Source: Acidobacteriota bacterium (GTDB taxonomy: Bacteria; Acidobacteriota; Blastocatellia; Pyrinomonadales; Pyrinomonadaceae). Taken from it: DNA of 64,000 bases. This document shows positions 15,201 to 27,124 of the stretch, piece by piece. The stretch lies in contig CP065003.1 in NCBI GenBank assembly GCA_016700175.1, positions 2,738,001 through 2,802,000 on the forward strand. Reading direction: 5' to 3'. The notes beneath the pieces are model-generated. The model ran no database searches. It was given only the letters and a program-made list of their open reading frames with translations, and had not been told where the DNA came from. The position numbers were made by a program, and so were the translations under genes. Every line of letters starts with the position of its first letter. Position 1 is the stretch's first letter.

Positions 15201-16146
15201 CTACCGGAGGAAGGTCTTGACGAATTCCGGAAGACTGGGGGGAATGTCCGTGATCGCGTGGATCACGACAAGAACCGGAAGACTTCGGGAGCGGCTCCAG
15301 ATTATCCCGAACATCACAGCGGGCAGCGTGAGGGTCGCAATTGTGTATGCGATCGTCTCGATGGGAGCCGGCGCAGGTCCTGCTCCTCCGACGGCGTCGC
15401 CTCCGCGGAGTATCAAGCCCGGCGAGTGCGATAGCGCGAAGATCAGGGACGCGACTGCGATGCCGGCTGCCTCCGAACGAAAGTACGCGGAGAGTCTGGA
15501 TTGCAGGATCACGCGGTAAAAGATCTCCTCAACAAGACCCACTTCAAACACAAGGACGGCAAAACAGAGCGGAACGGCGAGAATGAGCTCCCCCGCAGTG
15601 AAGGCACCCTCGAACAGAGGCTTGGCGGCACTTCCAGCAATGAACTGAAGAAGAAGAATCGGGACGCAGATCGCGGCCGCAAGAAGTACCAGCCTCCCGG
15701 CGGCAAGCCGCGACGATCCCCTTGCAAGGCCGATATCCTTCCGGCGAACCTCGGTGAAGAGCCTGAGGGCCGCGAGCGGGATCACAACAAAGATAAGGAG
15801 CTTCCTGGCGATGTTCAGGACATAGGCGGCCCGGGCGCTGCCACCGGTCAGGCCGCTGGCCGCGGAATCAAGCACTCCGACGCCCCAAACCAGATACACG
15901 GCCACAAAGGTCACAAGCCCCAGGACCAGTGCCATTTCCCGTACGCCTGGCGACTTTACCGCTTCGCGTTCGTCAACTCCACGAGTGATCAGAAGGGCTG
16001 TTCCGGACAGGACGACGCCGAAGACCACGATCATCGTCAGGGCGTCTTCGACGCCGTACCTCGGGGAGAAAGAGACCGCCGCGAGCGAACATAGGTAGAG
16101 CCCGATGCTCCCGATGAGCCAAGGGCTCTTCCAAGTCTGTGCGATC

Positions 16147-16157
<11 letters not shown>
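15201..16157 (-). CDS. CPBP family intramembrane metalloprotease
   Basis: This 318-residue protein has about eight hydrophobic helices and the CPBP (CAAX protease and bacteriocin-processing) motifs: EEIFYRVILQSRL (motif 1, EExxxR), FALSHSP (motif 2, FxxxH) and VIHAITD (motif 4). These glutamates and histidines form the membrane-embedded metal site. Bacterial members cleave or protect membrane-associated peptides, and the substrate is unknown here. Its start overlaps the 3' end of the upstream glucosidase gene by 11 bases, showing translational coupling. Confidence 0.88.
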
Positions 16158-18804
<2,647 letters not shown>

Positions 18805-19857
18805 TTACCTGGAGACCAGCCTCACCGCGTGTCCGTCCGGGTCCCGAACGATCAGCGCCGAAGCGAATCCGAACTTGTCTGGATCAAGCGTGACCGGCCC
18901 GGAAGAGACAGTCATCGATCTCCGAAGCCCGGGGATCCGCGAGCTGGTGTCAGCATCCGGAACCGCAAAGCTTGTCTGCCAATGCCAGAGGTCATTGCTC
19001 CGCGTATCAGCAGGGAATGGCCTCCCGTCGGCCGGGGCCAGATATTCCAGGAACTCCACCGCGATCCCGGCTTCAGGCGTGCGTAGCCCGGTGATCATCA
19101 ATCTCGCGCCGAACACATTGTTCAGGTGTTCCTGTTCTGTTCCGAAGTTCATGCTGCTGCCGGCGACTTCAAGCCCCAACGCATCGCGGTAGAAACCGAG
19201 ACTGGTTTCCGTGTCGCCGACGACGATAGCAGTATGGTCGATCCCAAGGAACAGTTCTCCGCCCGCGGCGCGCGCTCGCCATTTTGCGTCGCCCTTGTCA
19301 GGGGGAAACTCGAGTATCTCGAGAACGTGATCGTCCGGGTCCTTGAAATAGAAGGCCCGTATACCTGCGGCGTTCGTGATGTACTCCGGCAAGGTCTGCG
19401 GACCGGTAGACGCGTGCTTTACCTTGTGCTTCCGGAGCACCGCATATGCCTCATCCATATCGCGAACGATGATCGCAATGTGCTGAAACCATCGATCGTT
19501 GCTGCGCGAATCCGCCGGGACCGGCCTCCCGCCCGGCGTCAGATATTCGGTCAGTTCGATCGTCTCGTCTCCGAGCCTGAATCTCGCGACCCTTATGCGG
19601 GCGCCGAAGACTCCCGTTAGAAGCTCGACGTCGCGGCCCCACAGCTCCTTGTCCGAGACCTTTTCGAACTGGAGGACAGACGTGAAGAACCTCTCGGCAC
19701 GGTCCAGATCGGAAACGGTAAAACCGACCGACTCGGCCCCGGTCACGACCTGCCCCGACGCCGACGACAGGAATGAAACGACCAGAAGAAGTCCGATCAA
19801 GAGCCATCCCAGCGGGAGTCCGCGAAGTCCGTGCATTTCCAGATGTCTTGTGTTCAT
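18805..19857 (-). CDS. Secreted two-domain VOC (glyoxalase/dioxygenase fold) protein
   Basis: This ~350-residue protein starts MNTRHLEMHGLRGLPLGWLLIGLLLVVSFLSSASGQ, an N-terminal export signal. Two vicinal-oxygen-chelate modules follow (residues ~40-185 and ~205-350). The repeated halves match each other: VGFTVSDLDRAERFFTSVLQFE / TAIVVGDTETSLGFYRDALGLE, then LEILEFPP and RDPDGHAVRLV. Potential metal ligands (H, E) are present in each module. Such proteins include glyoxalases, extradiol dioxygenases and antibiotic-binding proteins, and the substrate is not predictable. The start at 19857 gives the export signal. An upstream frame to 19899 would overlap the GMC gene. Confidence 0.75.
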   Translation of the reverse strand: MNTRHLEMHGLRGLPLGWLLIGLLLVVSFLSSASGQVVTGAESVGFTVSDLDRAERFFTSVLQFEKVSDKELWGRDVELLTGVFGARIRVARFRLGDETIELTEYLTPGGRPVPADSRSNDRWFQHIAIIVRDMDEAYAVLRKHKVKHASTGPQTLPEYITNAAGIRAFYFKDPDDHVLEILEFPPDKGDAKWRARAAGGELFLGIDHTAIVVGDTETSLGFYRDALGLEVAGSSMNFGTEQEHLNNVFGARLMITGLRTPEAGIAVEFLEYLAPADGRPFPADTRSNDLWHWQTSFAVPDADTSSRIPGLRRSMTVSSGPVTLDPDKFGFASALIVRDPDGHAVRLVSR

Positions 19858-19870
19858 GATCTGAAAGCGC

Positions 19871-21436
19871 CTATGAAAGCCTCTCCGCCAGGTGATCACC
19901 CACCCTCAGTGCATTGGCCATAATAGTAAGCGCGGGATTGACCGCCGAACTGGACGGAAAAAAGCTCCCGTCCACCACATACAGATTGTCCACATCGTGC
20001 GTCCTGCAGTTGCTGTCGAGAACCGAATCTGCAGGGTCGTCGCCGAACCTGACGGTGCCGTTCTGGTGCGCGACGCCTGCCAGAGGGATCTGCTGGCCCA
20101 GATACAGATTCCTGGAGAAAACACCCTGATGGCATTCTCCGCCGTGAACATCGCACTTCCGCTGATTGTTCATAAGGTGTTTGAGCCTCGCGATCAGCCG
20201 TTTGTGAGCTTCTACATTGTTCGGCGTGTACGAGAGAACGATGTTGCCTTCGCGGTCCAGCGTCACGCGGTTTTCCGGTCTGGGCAGGTCCTCCGTCGTC
20301 AGCCAGAAGTCGAGCGAGTGCTTTGCCATAAGGTCCAGCGTAAAACCGGGCGCGATAGAAGGGGCCCCTGCCGAAAGCGTCACCCCGTCAAGCTTGCCTA
20401 CAAACGATATGTGGCCCATCGGGAACTCCCAGTCCTTGTCGCCGAAATAGAAATCGTTCACACCCAGCGTCTTTTGAAAAACAGTCGGATTCGGGCATTT
20501 CGACACCGCGAGAACGACCGAATTGACGTGGCCCATATAGTTCCTGCCAACCTGGCCGCTGGAGTTCGCAAGGCCGTCGGGATGCCGCTCGTTTGCGGAG
20601 CGGAGAAGCAGCGCCGCAGAGTTGATAGCCCCGCACGCGGAAACGACTATTTCCGCCGAGTATGATTCGAGGCCGCCCGCGCGCTCGACCTCGACCGCCG
20701 TGACGGTTCGCCCGGTCGCATCCGTAACCAGGCGCTTCACAAGAGCGTTCGTCAGCAGAGTGACGTTCGGGTGATCGAGAGAAGGCTCGATAGCGCACAC
20801 GTGCGAGTCCGATTTCGCGTTCAGCAGGCACGGAAAACCGTCGCACGTCCCGCAGCGAATGCAGCTGCTCCTTGGATCGCCCTCGTCAAGCATCACGCCG
20901 AGCGGCACGTGAAATGGCGTGCATCCGGCGGCTGCAAGATCCTCGGCGAGATGCCGGATCCTCGGTTCGTGACTTACCTCGCTGTGCGGGAACGGAGTCG
21001 ATGACCAGGGTTCGGTCGGATCTTCGCCGCGCTTTCCGTGAACCTGATAGAGCTGTTCTGCCAGGCCGTAGTACGGTTCAAGCTCCGAGTAGCTTATCGG
21101 CCACGCGGGCGATATGCCGTCGAAATGCTTCAGCTCCCCGAAGTCCTCTTCGCGCATACGGAACAACGCCGCGCCGTAGAATTTTGTATTTCCCCCGACG
21201 TTGTAGTTCGTATGCGGATGAAGAGGCTTGCCGTCCTTGTCGTACCACACCTCTTTCGTGTTGTACTTGCCGTCGACGTTCACTGCCCTGGACTCCCAGT
21301 TGTCCTTTTCGCGCCTGACATAGTCGCCGCGCTCGAGTACCAGGATCTTCTTCCCGGTCGGGGCAAGCCGGTACGCAAGCGTTCCTCCGCCGGCGCCGGT
21401 GCCGATAATGATCACATCGTAGTGTCCGTTGTTCAT
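19871..21436 (-). CDS. GMC family FAD-dependent oxidoreductase
   Basis: This 521-residue enzyme has the FAD-binding GxGxxG (VIIIGTGAGGGTLAYRL), the GMC pattern NYNVGGNTKFYGAALFRMREEDF, and a cluster CIRCGTCDGFPC that recalls the iron-sulfur or cysteine-rich motif of gluconate/sorbitol dehydrogenase-type GMCs. The C-terminal DVDNLYVVDGSFFPSSSAVNPALTIMANALR holds the active-site region. GMC enzymes oxidise alcohols, sugars or sterols. The sugar-gene context suggests a sugar or polyol. ATG 21436 is preferred; an in-frame start at 21502 adds 22 residues. The gene is leftward, 13 bases before the VOC gene. Confidence 0.88.
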   Translation of the reverse strand: MNNGHYDVIIIGTGAGGGTLAYRLAPTGKKILVLERGDYVRREKDNWESRAVNVDGKYNTKEVWYDKDGKPLHPHTNYNVGGNTKFYGAALFRMREEDFGELKHFDGISPAWPISYSELEPYYGLAEQLYQVHGKRGEDPTEPWSSTPFPHSEVSHEPRIRHLAEDLAAAGCTPFHVPLGVMLDEGDPRSSCIRCGTCDGFPCLLNAKSDSHVCAIEPSLDHPNVTLLTNALVKRLVTDATGRTVTAVEVERAGGLESYSAEIVVSACGAINSAALLLRSANERHPDGLANSSGQVGRNYMGHVNSVVLAVSKCPNPTVFQKTLGVNDFYFGDKDWEFPMGHISFVGKLDGVTLSAGAPSIAPGFTLDLMAKHSLDFWLTTEDLPRPENRVTLDREGNIVLSYTPNNVEAHKRLIARLKHLMNNQRKCDVHGGECHQGVFSRNLYLGQQIPLAGVAHQNGTVRFGDDPADSVLDSNCRTHDVDNLYVVDGSFFPSSSAVNPALTIMANALRVGDHLAERLS

Positions 21437-21501
21437 CGATCTTGTCCGTTTCGGGCCGCATCGCGCCCGGAGCCGCCCTTTGCACGGGACGGCCATGTTC
21501 A

Positions 21502-22398
21502 TTAGGTTCCCGATATCCCTTCTCCCGGCTCCGCGGCCGGGAACTCAACTGCATTAACAACTCCGTGGGCGCGAACCGGTGATCCCGTGCCCGGGGCCGG
21601 CTCTTTATGCCCATCGTTCGCGGGTTTCCCGCAGAATATGCATCTGTGCCGGTTGTTGTGCTGAAACTTCGCGCACATTACGGAGCTCAGGCCCTTCGAA
21701 GCGATATAGACCTGGGCCGCGGTAAGCATCGCCAGCGGCGGCGCCGTGAAGTAAAGCCAGGCCTCGGTCCACACTCCCGCCGAGGCCGCCGATCCGAAGG
21801 TCCTTGCGGGATTCATGCTCATTCCCGAGTACCTGCCTTCGAACACGATAAAGCCCGCAACAAAGAGTCCTGCGAGGTATGGCGTGGTCCACGCAAGCCG
21901 TGCGGCGTTGGTCGTCACAAGAACCATCGACATCAGCGCGAACGAGATCGCGAATTCTGCAACGAATGCCGCAAGCGGCCCGGAAGTTCCCGGGACCGTG
22001 ACCACGAAATTCACCGCCGAATCCTCGAGCAGGCTCCCGAGAAAGATCCACGAAACGAGTACTCCGGCCGTGGCTCCCGCGAACTGGGCGGCGATGTAAC
22101 CGGCCGCGTCCGAGGACCTTATCTTGCCCAGCCTGAGAAAGGTCAGCGTTACCGCCGGATTGATGTGCGCGCCGGAGCGCTTTCCGAACGGCGACTGAAT
22201 TATCCCGATCGCCGTGGCGCCCATCACGGAACCCATGAGCAGATCGGAAACAGTTCGAGAACCGAACTGCAGCAGCGACGCCGGATGATAGAAGAGCACT
22301 CCGAACACGCAGGCGGAAACCATGAATGTTCCAAGGCCCCACATTTCCATAAGATATTCGGGCCAGTGTTCCTTGAGTGCTGCGGTCATTGCGTTCAT
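21502..22398 (-). CDS. MIP family channel (aquaporin/glycerol facilitator)
   Basis: This 298-residue channel has six transmembrane helices and both NPA boxes: HINPAVTLTF and GMSMNPARTFGS. These line the pore of aquaporins and glycerol facilitators. The tail after the last helix carries a small cysteine-containing extension (HRCIFCGKP) and a proline- and charge-rich end. Whether it passes water or small polyols cannot be told by eye. ATG 22398 is chosen. Frame-open sequence further upstream would overlap the subtilase stop and adds low-complexity residues. Confidence 0.88.
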   Translation of the reverse strand: MNAMTAALKEHWPEYLMEMWGLGTFMVSACVFGVLFYHPASLLQFGSRTVSDLLMGSVMGATAIGIIQSPFGKRSGAHINPAVTLTFLRLGKIRSSDAAGYIAAQFAGATAGVLVSWIFLGSLLEDSAVNFVVTVPGTSGPLAAFVAEFAISFALMSMVLVTTNAARLAWTTPYLAGLFVAGFIVFEGRYSGMSMNPARTFGSAASAGVWTEAWLYFTAPPLAMLTAAQVYIASKGLSSVMCAKFQHNNRHRCIFCGKPANDGHKEPAPGTGSPVRAHGVVNAVEFPAAEPGEGISGT

Positions 22399-22462
22399 AT
22401 TTGCGACGGCTACTGAATCACGCTCGCATTGGCGGCTATTCCAATCGTCCGTAAACCCCGGA

Positions 22463-23905
22463 TCAGAGAATCTCGAGCACGGAATTGAAGCCGCCGAAGC
22501 CGTCCGCTTCCTTGAGCCCGTGGCTCCTGTCCTCGGTCCATCGCTCGCCGTCGACAAGAAACTTGTACAAATATCTGCCGGCGGGACGGCACGGGATCGA
22601 CGCCCTCCAAAGGCCTTCGTGCGTCCGTGTGAAAGGAGTGCTGGCACGGTCCCAGCCGTTGAAGTCGCCCACAAGGGTTACATCGTCCGCGCTGTCGTCG
22701 TGGAACGAGAACACGATCCGGTCCCGCTCGATCCTCGGCGGCGCGTGATCTTCTGCCGTCAGAAAATGCGTTTCCGCCCTCGCGGCATCCGCCGCCGCAC
22801 GTGCGTTCAGGATCCCGTATCCCTGACGAACGGCCGGATGCCCGGCAAGCCTGCCCGCCGTGGAAACCAGAATGTTCTTCACTACCGAAGGGGTAAGGGA
22901 AGGGTTCGCCTCCAGCATCTGCGCGGCGATCGAAGCCGCGATCGGGGCGGCGAAGCTGGTTCCGTCAACGTGCTGATAATGATTCGCGACTATCTTCCTT
23001 CCGCGCAAAAGCCTTTCAACCTCTGCACGCGCCGCATCGGGACCCGCCGCCGGACCGAGCCCGGCTGAGGACCCGAGTTCGGGAAGCAATTTTGCGAAGA
23101 GATAGTCAGGCGCCGACGCGAGTGCGGAAAGGGCCTCTGCCGTAAGGTAGTCTTCCGTTCCGGGAAGGATAGGCGCGGCGACGTACATCGCGGGCGCGAT
23201 GAGTTCGGGTTTGACGAGTCCGTCGGCGGTCTCTCCGAATGCGGAGTGGTAAAGACCGAAGTCCGCTTCGTCGAGAGAATTCCCGTCGGTGTAACCGCCG
23301 ACGGTTATCACCGAAGGCGAACTCGCGGGCGGCACCGGGCGGGACGAATCGTCATTCCCCGCGGCAACTGTTATGACGACTCCGGAGTCGTGCAGTGCTT
23401 CGGCCAGTTTGTTGATCCGGCTCTGGTCCGAGGCTTCGTCTGCGTCTCCCCCGAGCGAGATGTTCAGTATGCGTATGTCGAGACGTTCGCGGTTCGCAAG
23501 GACCCATTCGAGCCCCTCCTCTATCTCCCGGTCGGAGATCCGCCCTTCGCGGCTCACCTTGACGAGCACGAGCCCGGCTTCGGAAGCGACGCCCTTGTAA
23601 ACGCCGTCGGAAAGCGATCCGTCACCGGCGCAGGAAACCACGGTCTGGGTGCCGTGCCAGTGGTGCGGACGCGGTTCGCTGATCGAGCCGAAGTTCTCTT
23701 CCCCGGCGATGTCGTGGAACGCCCTGACACGCCCCTGGAAATCAGGATGCGGATAGAACCCGCTGTCGAGAAATGCCACAGTCACGCCTTGGCCCGCGAG
23801 TTCGGGACTTGCGTTCAGCTTGTCCGGCGTCGGGATCACGGCCCAGCGGTTCTGTCCGTGGACGTGTTCGTGCGTTTCTGCGCTAAGTTTTCTTGTTGAT
23901 GTCAT
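22463..23905 (-). CDS. S8 subtilase fused to a C-terminal glycogen-binding (CBM48/AMPK-like) domain
   Basis: This 480-residue protein contains a complete subtilisin domain with Asp47 (VAFLDSGF), His84 (HHWHGT) and Ser317 (GTSFAAP). The Asn-containing VVITVAAGND and ILNISLGG blocks are also present. Residues ~390-480 form a second domain: VTLVGDFNGWDRASTPFTRTHEGLW, then RYLYKFLVDGERWTEDRS, the pattern of AMPK-beta/isoamylase N-terminal glycogen-binding modules. No signal peptide is evident, so a cytoplasmic protease recruited to glycogen or another alpha-glucan is inferred. It lies upstream of the aquaporin gene and downstream of the debranching glucosidase. Such a fusion is unusual. Confidence 0.85.
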   Translation of the reverse strand: MTSTRKLSAETHEHVHGQNRWAVIPTPDKLNASPELAGQGVTVAFLDSGFYPHPDFQGRVRAFHDIAGEENFGSISEPRPHHWHGTQTVVSCAGDGSLSDGVYKGVASEAGLVLVKVSREGRISDREIEEGLEWVLANRERLDIRILNISLGGDADEASDQSRINKLAEALHDSGVVITVAAGNDDSSRPVPPASSPSVITVGGYTDGNSLDEADFGLYHSAFGETADGLVKPELIAPAMYVAAPILPGTEDYLTAEALSALASAPDYLFAKLLPELGSSAGLGPAAGPDAARAEVERLLRGRKIVANHYQHVDGTSFAAPIAASIAAQMLEANPSLTPSVVKNILVSTAGRLAGHPAVRQGYGILNARAAADAARAETHFLTAEDHAPPRIERDRIVFSFHDDSADDVTLVGDFNGWDRASTPFTRTHEGLWRASIPCRPAGRYLYKFLVDGERWTEDRSHGLKEADGFGGFNSVLEIL

Positions 23906-24050
23906 ACGCGCTCTCCCTGATCGGAGTCAGAGGCGCGTATATCGCGGTGCGGAGCGGGATTATTCCCTTGTTGGAAAATTGAGGGTTTGACAGACGTCGG
24001 CCAAGGGCGAACCGGCGGTCCTTGGATCGTTGTTTATGCGGTCGATTCCT

Positions 24051-24347
24051 TTACTTCTTCAGCCGTTCGCGGATGCGTGCAAGGGCTTCGTCGGAAAGGC
24101 CTTCGTCCGGATCGTCGGCCAGGTAGGGCTCTTCAAGGGCATCTCCCATCATCCTTAGATTCGACAGGTAGTTCCGGCAGGCGCGGCATGCAAGCAAGTG
24201 GAGCCGCAAACGGATGCGTTCGCGGATCCCGAGCTTCCGATCGAACGAGGCGCTGACAAGTTCCGTCGCGGTCCTGCAGCTGGCTGATGCTTTACCCAGC
24301 CCGCTTCCGGCAAGCGAGCGCATACTTCTTGTGAATCTCTTCGGCAT
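24051..24347 (-). CDS. Small zinc-finger (zf-HC2-like) putative anti-sigma protein
   Basis: This 98-residue protein has the layout Cys24-x25-His50-x3-Cys54-x2-Cys57 (HLLACRACRNYL), the zinc-binding pattern of zf-HC2/ZAS anti-sigma domains, with an acidic tail. It is closely similar in layout to the protein at 26414-26743, and the pair flank the debranching glucosidase. No transmembrane segment is present. In Acidobacteriota such small zinc fingers often accompany ECF sigma factors, but none is adjacent here; the nearest are at 28.6 and 29.3 kb. The start is fixed by the ATG at 24347; a longer open frame lacks similarity. Confidence 0.6.
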   Translation of the reverse strand: MPKRFTRSMRSLAGSGLGKASASCRTATELVSASFDRKLGIRERIRLRLHLLACRACRNYLSNLRMMGDALEEPYLADDPDEGLSDEALARIRERLKK

Positions 24348-24406
24348 ACCGAGTACCTTTACGAAAAAGATAGCACGGCAGGTCGGCGGGGAGTAAGTGC
24401 CGGTTC

Positions 24407-26356
24407 TCAGGTACGCAGAACCCTCAGAAGTTCGGCGACGCTCCACGCCTGGGCGAAGCAGCCCCTGGGTTCGTGCGGAGGATCGGCGTCGAAGATCTCC
24501 GATACCTGCCCCAGCCCCGCATCGGCCAGATGGGCCCTGATGCCCTTCAGGATCTCGTCGACCCTCGTCTCCGTCTTCTTGTTCTGCGGGCTGACCCGGC
24601 GAAGGGCATCTATAAAAGGACCCATCAGCCAAGCCCACACCGTTCCCTGATGATATGCCGAATCTCGCTCGTGCGGTCCTCCCTCGTAGCGCGCGATGTA
24701 AGCGGGATCGGACGGGGCCAGCGACCGCAATCCGAACGGTGTCAGGAGTTCGGCCTCAACCGCCCGAACCACTTTTCGCGCCCGCTCTTTTGAGAGCATC
24801 GTGTGGAACAGGCTTGCGGCGAGTATCTGGTTCGGGCGAATACTCGGATCCGCCTTGTCGTCCGAGATCACGTCGTACAGGCAGTCTCTTTCGGCGTTCC
24901 AAAATTTATTCCGAAAGCTTCGTCTCGCGTTCGATGCAAGTTCATCGAAGCGGTTTTCGTCTTCTACCCTGCCAAGCGTTTTCGCCAGGCCCTGCATTGT
25001 CCGCAGCGCGTTGTACCAGAGGGCCTGTATCTCTACCGGCTTTCCTCCCCTTGGCGTCACGACAAAGTCGCCGACCCTTGCGTCCATCCAGGTCAGCTGG
25101 ACCCCTTCCTCGCCGGCGCGTAGAAGACCGTCTTCATCGAGCTTAATGTTGTACCTGGTCCCTCGGACGTGCCAGTTGACGATGTCAGAAAGAGCGCCGT
25201 ATAGCCGCTGGCCGACGGTATCAAGATCGCCGGTCTCTTGAAGATAGGCACGCACCGCTTCGAAATACCAAAGCGTGGCGTCTACCGTGTTGTATTCGGG
25301 TTCCTCTCCCTCGTCAGGGAAGCGGTTCGGGAGCATTCCTTCGGAAACGTGATTCGCGAACTCGAGCAGAACGTCCTTTGCAAGCTCAGGCCGGCCGGCC
25401 GCAAGTGTCAGACCGGGCAGCGCGATCATCGTGTCGCGGCCCCAGTCGGAGAACCACGGATACCCGGCGATGACTGTGCGGCCTTTGCCGCGCCTCACGA
25501 TGAACTGATCAGCCGCAAGCGCGAGCCGACGGACGGTTTCGTCCTCGGTTCCGGTCCTGGCAGCCAGTTCGGCCCTCCTTCGGACCTCGACGGCTTCAAG
25601 GTCTTCCCAGCTTCGCCTTTCTTCCTGTTCGGACGAAACGATCACCCTTGCGGGTGCGGAGAGATCGAATCGAAGACTGAAGGGCTGGAAAAGAGACTCG
25701 GTGAAATCAAAGCCCCGCTCCCTCTCCGCCTCGTATTCGAAGTTTTCGTACCAAAAGCCGGTAGCTTCGGCCCGTGCACCGTCGGCGCTGAAGAACAGGT
25801 CGGGCGCATCCGACCCTGACCCGACCACGACCCTTCCTCCGACGGCCTCGAAAGATCCGTATTTATCCCTGCGTTCCGTTCCTAGCCGATGATAGTCGCG
25901 AAAGGCGACGAGAGGCAGAAGCTCGAGGCTGACCTTGTCCTCGTTGCCGTTCCTCGAGATCACCTCCCACGAGCACGCCACCGTGTTCTTGCCGTGCGGC
26001 ATAAAAAGCCTGCGCTCGATCAGAATCCCGGCCGCCTCGTAGGTCCAGACGGGATACGGGTCGAGTCGGAAGTTAACCAGCGACAAGAAGCCGTCGGGAT
26101 AAACGGTGCCCGGATACTTGTTGGCGGAAAGCCCGATCCGCGTTTCTCCGACCGAGATGAACTCGTCGAATTTTGAAAGCAGGACGGTTCGCCCCAGAGG
26201 CGGCTCGGCGGCGGCTACGAGTATTCCGTGATAGCGTCGCGTGTTTATTCCCGAGACCGTGGAGGAAGAGTATCCTCCAATACCGTTCGTCTCGATCCAC
26301 TCCCTGCGGGTCGCCCCGGCGAGGTCCGAACATACTTCTTTATTAAGGCTGATCAT
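24407..26356 (-). CDS. Amylo-alpha-1,6-glucosidase / glycogen debranching-type enzyme
   Basis: This 649-residue protein has an N-terminal glycogen-debranching enzyme domain (EWIETNGIGGYSSSTVSGINTRRYHGILVAA) and a C-terminal (alpha/alpha)6 GDE_C barrel with YPWFSDWGRDTMIALPGLTLA, NTVDATLWYFEAVRAYL and YHQGTVWAWLMGPFIDALRR. It should remove alpha-1,6-linked glucose branches of glycogen or related glucans in the cytoplasm. It starts at ATG 26356 with weak RBS (GGAAGCAGATG). It runs with the zinc-finger gene upstream and leads toward the second zinc-finger gene and the subtilase-glucan fusion. Confidence 0.9.
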   Translation of the reverse strand: MISLNKEVCSDLAGATRREWIETNGIGGYSSSTVSGINTRRYHGILVAAAEPPLGRTVLLSKFDEFISVGETRIGLSANKYPGTVYPDGFLSLVNFRLDPYPVWTYEAAGILIERRLFMPHGKNTVACSWEVISRNGNEDKVSLELLPLVAFRDYHRLGTERRDKYGSFEAVGGRVVVGSGSDAPDLFFSADGARAEATGFWYENFEYEAERERGFDFTESLFQPFSLRFDLSAPARVIVSSEQEERRSWEDLEAVEVRRRAELAARTGTEDETVRRLALAADQFIVRRGKGRTVIAGYPWFSDWGRDTMIALPGLTLAAGRPELAKDVLLEFANHVSEGMLPNRFPDEGEEPEYNTVDATLWYFEAVRAYLQETGDLDTVGQRLYGALSDIVNWHVRGTRYNIKLDEDGLLRAGEEGVQLTWMDARVGDFVVTPRGGKPVEIQALWYNALRTMQGLAKTLGRVEDENRFDELASNARRSFRNKFWNAERDCLYDVISDDKADPSIRPNQILAASLFHTMLSKERARKVVRAVEAELLTPFGLRSLAPSDPAYIARYEGGPHERDSAYHQGTVWAWLMGPFIDALRRVSPQNKKTETRVDEILKGIRAHLADAGLGQVSEIFDADPPHEPRGCFAQAWSVAELLRVLRT

Positions 26357-26413
26357 CTGCTTCCTCCAAATGCGGCACGGCCGCCGCTGCTTGAAGCGCA
26401 GATGTTCGCGTGT

Positions 26414-26743
26414 TTATTCCAGAGAGTCCTGGTCTGATCGAAACTGCGACCGCCTCAAGGCAGAGGAGATCCGGCCCTTGGCGGAATCGTCGAGTCCGTT
26501 CGAAAACGGCTCCGTTTCGACATCTTCATTCCGGATCGCTTCGCGGATCGTCCTGATCTGTTTCAGGTAGTCGACACAGGCATCGCAGATCAGGGAGTGG
26601 AGCCAAAGAGAGTATCGCTCACGAAGGGACAATCGGCGTTGAATGGAGTCCGACATCGTGCGGGTTACTACGAGGCAGCTTTCGGAGCGCGCGGCGACGA
26701 ACCGGACCAGAGGTTTCCGGATAATGTTCGGGATGCTCTTCAT
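26414..26743 (-). CDS. Small zinc-finger (zf-HC2-like) putative anti-sigma protein, paralog
   Basis: This 109-residue protein shows Cys23, His49, Cys53, Cys56 (WLHSLICDACVDYL). This spacing is the same zinc pattern as the protein at 24051-24347, and the surrounding helices align (SLRERYSLWLHSL versus GIRERIRLRLHLL). The C-terminal tail is acidic and lower in complexity. No membrane anchor is present. Placement immediately before the debranching enzyme suggests the same transcript, as the gap is 57 bases. Function inferred only from the zinc-finger type. Confidence 0.6.
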   Translation of the reverse strand: MKSIPNIIRKPLVRFVAARSESCLVVTRTMSDSIQRRLSLRERYSLWLHSLICDACVDYLKQIRTIREAIRNEDVETEPFSNGLDDSAKGRISSALRRSQFRSDQDSLE

Positions 26744-27124
26744 CGATGACAGAGGTTCAGGCGAACAAGTTGCGCGGGGTCAGGACCCGGCGTTCCCGTC
26801 ACGGAAGATCGCCATAACCGAAGTCGTAAGCCGGGAAGGAACCTCCTGGCTGTCGAATGCCCGCTTCATCGCCCGGCTGAGCCGTTCGTCTGCGACCGAT
26901 CTGAACTTAGGTATGTTCGAATCCCGGCCGGCGTGCAGCACCGTGCACTGCCGGCGTGAGTGCTCTCTTCCCATGTCCTGAGCGTCCCCCCGGTTGGTCT
27001 TTCCTACATTCACGGCTCCTGTATTCCGGCCGTGCAGGTGTGTATTCCAGGAAATTCGCCTTTCGTTCTGGAATACGTGAGCCCCCGCGCGCGATTGATG
27101 GCGTTTCGGAGGAACGGAAACAAG
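26744..27124. promoter_or_regulatory. Intergenic region upstream of ndh with an inverted repeat
   Basis: This ~380-base gap carries no gene I trust; open frames on both strands lack family similarity or a good ribosome site. The one clear structure is GTATTCCAG (27042-27050) facing CTGGAATAC (27068-27076), a perfect 9-bp inverted repeat with a 17-base spacer. A partial third GTATTCCGG lies at 27021. It is about 50 bases upstream of the ndh start and could be an operator for that gene. Confidence 0.35.
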
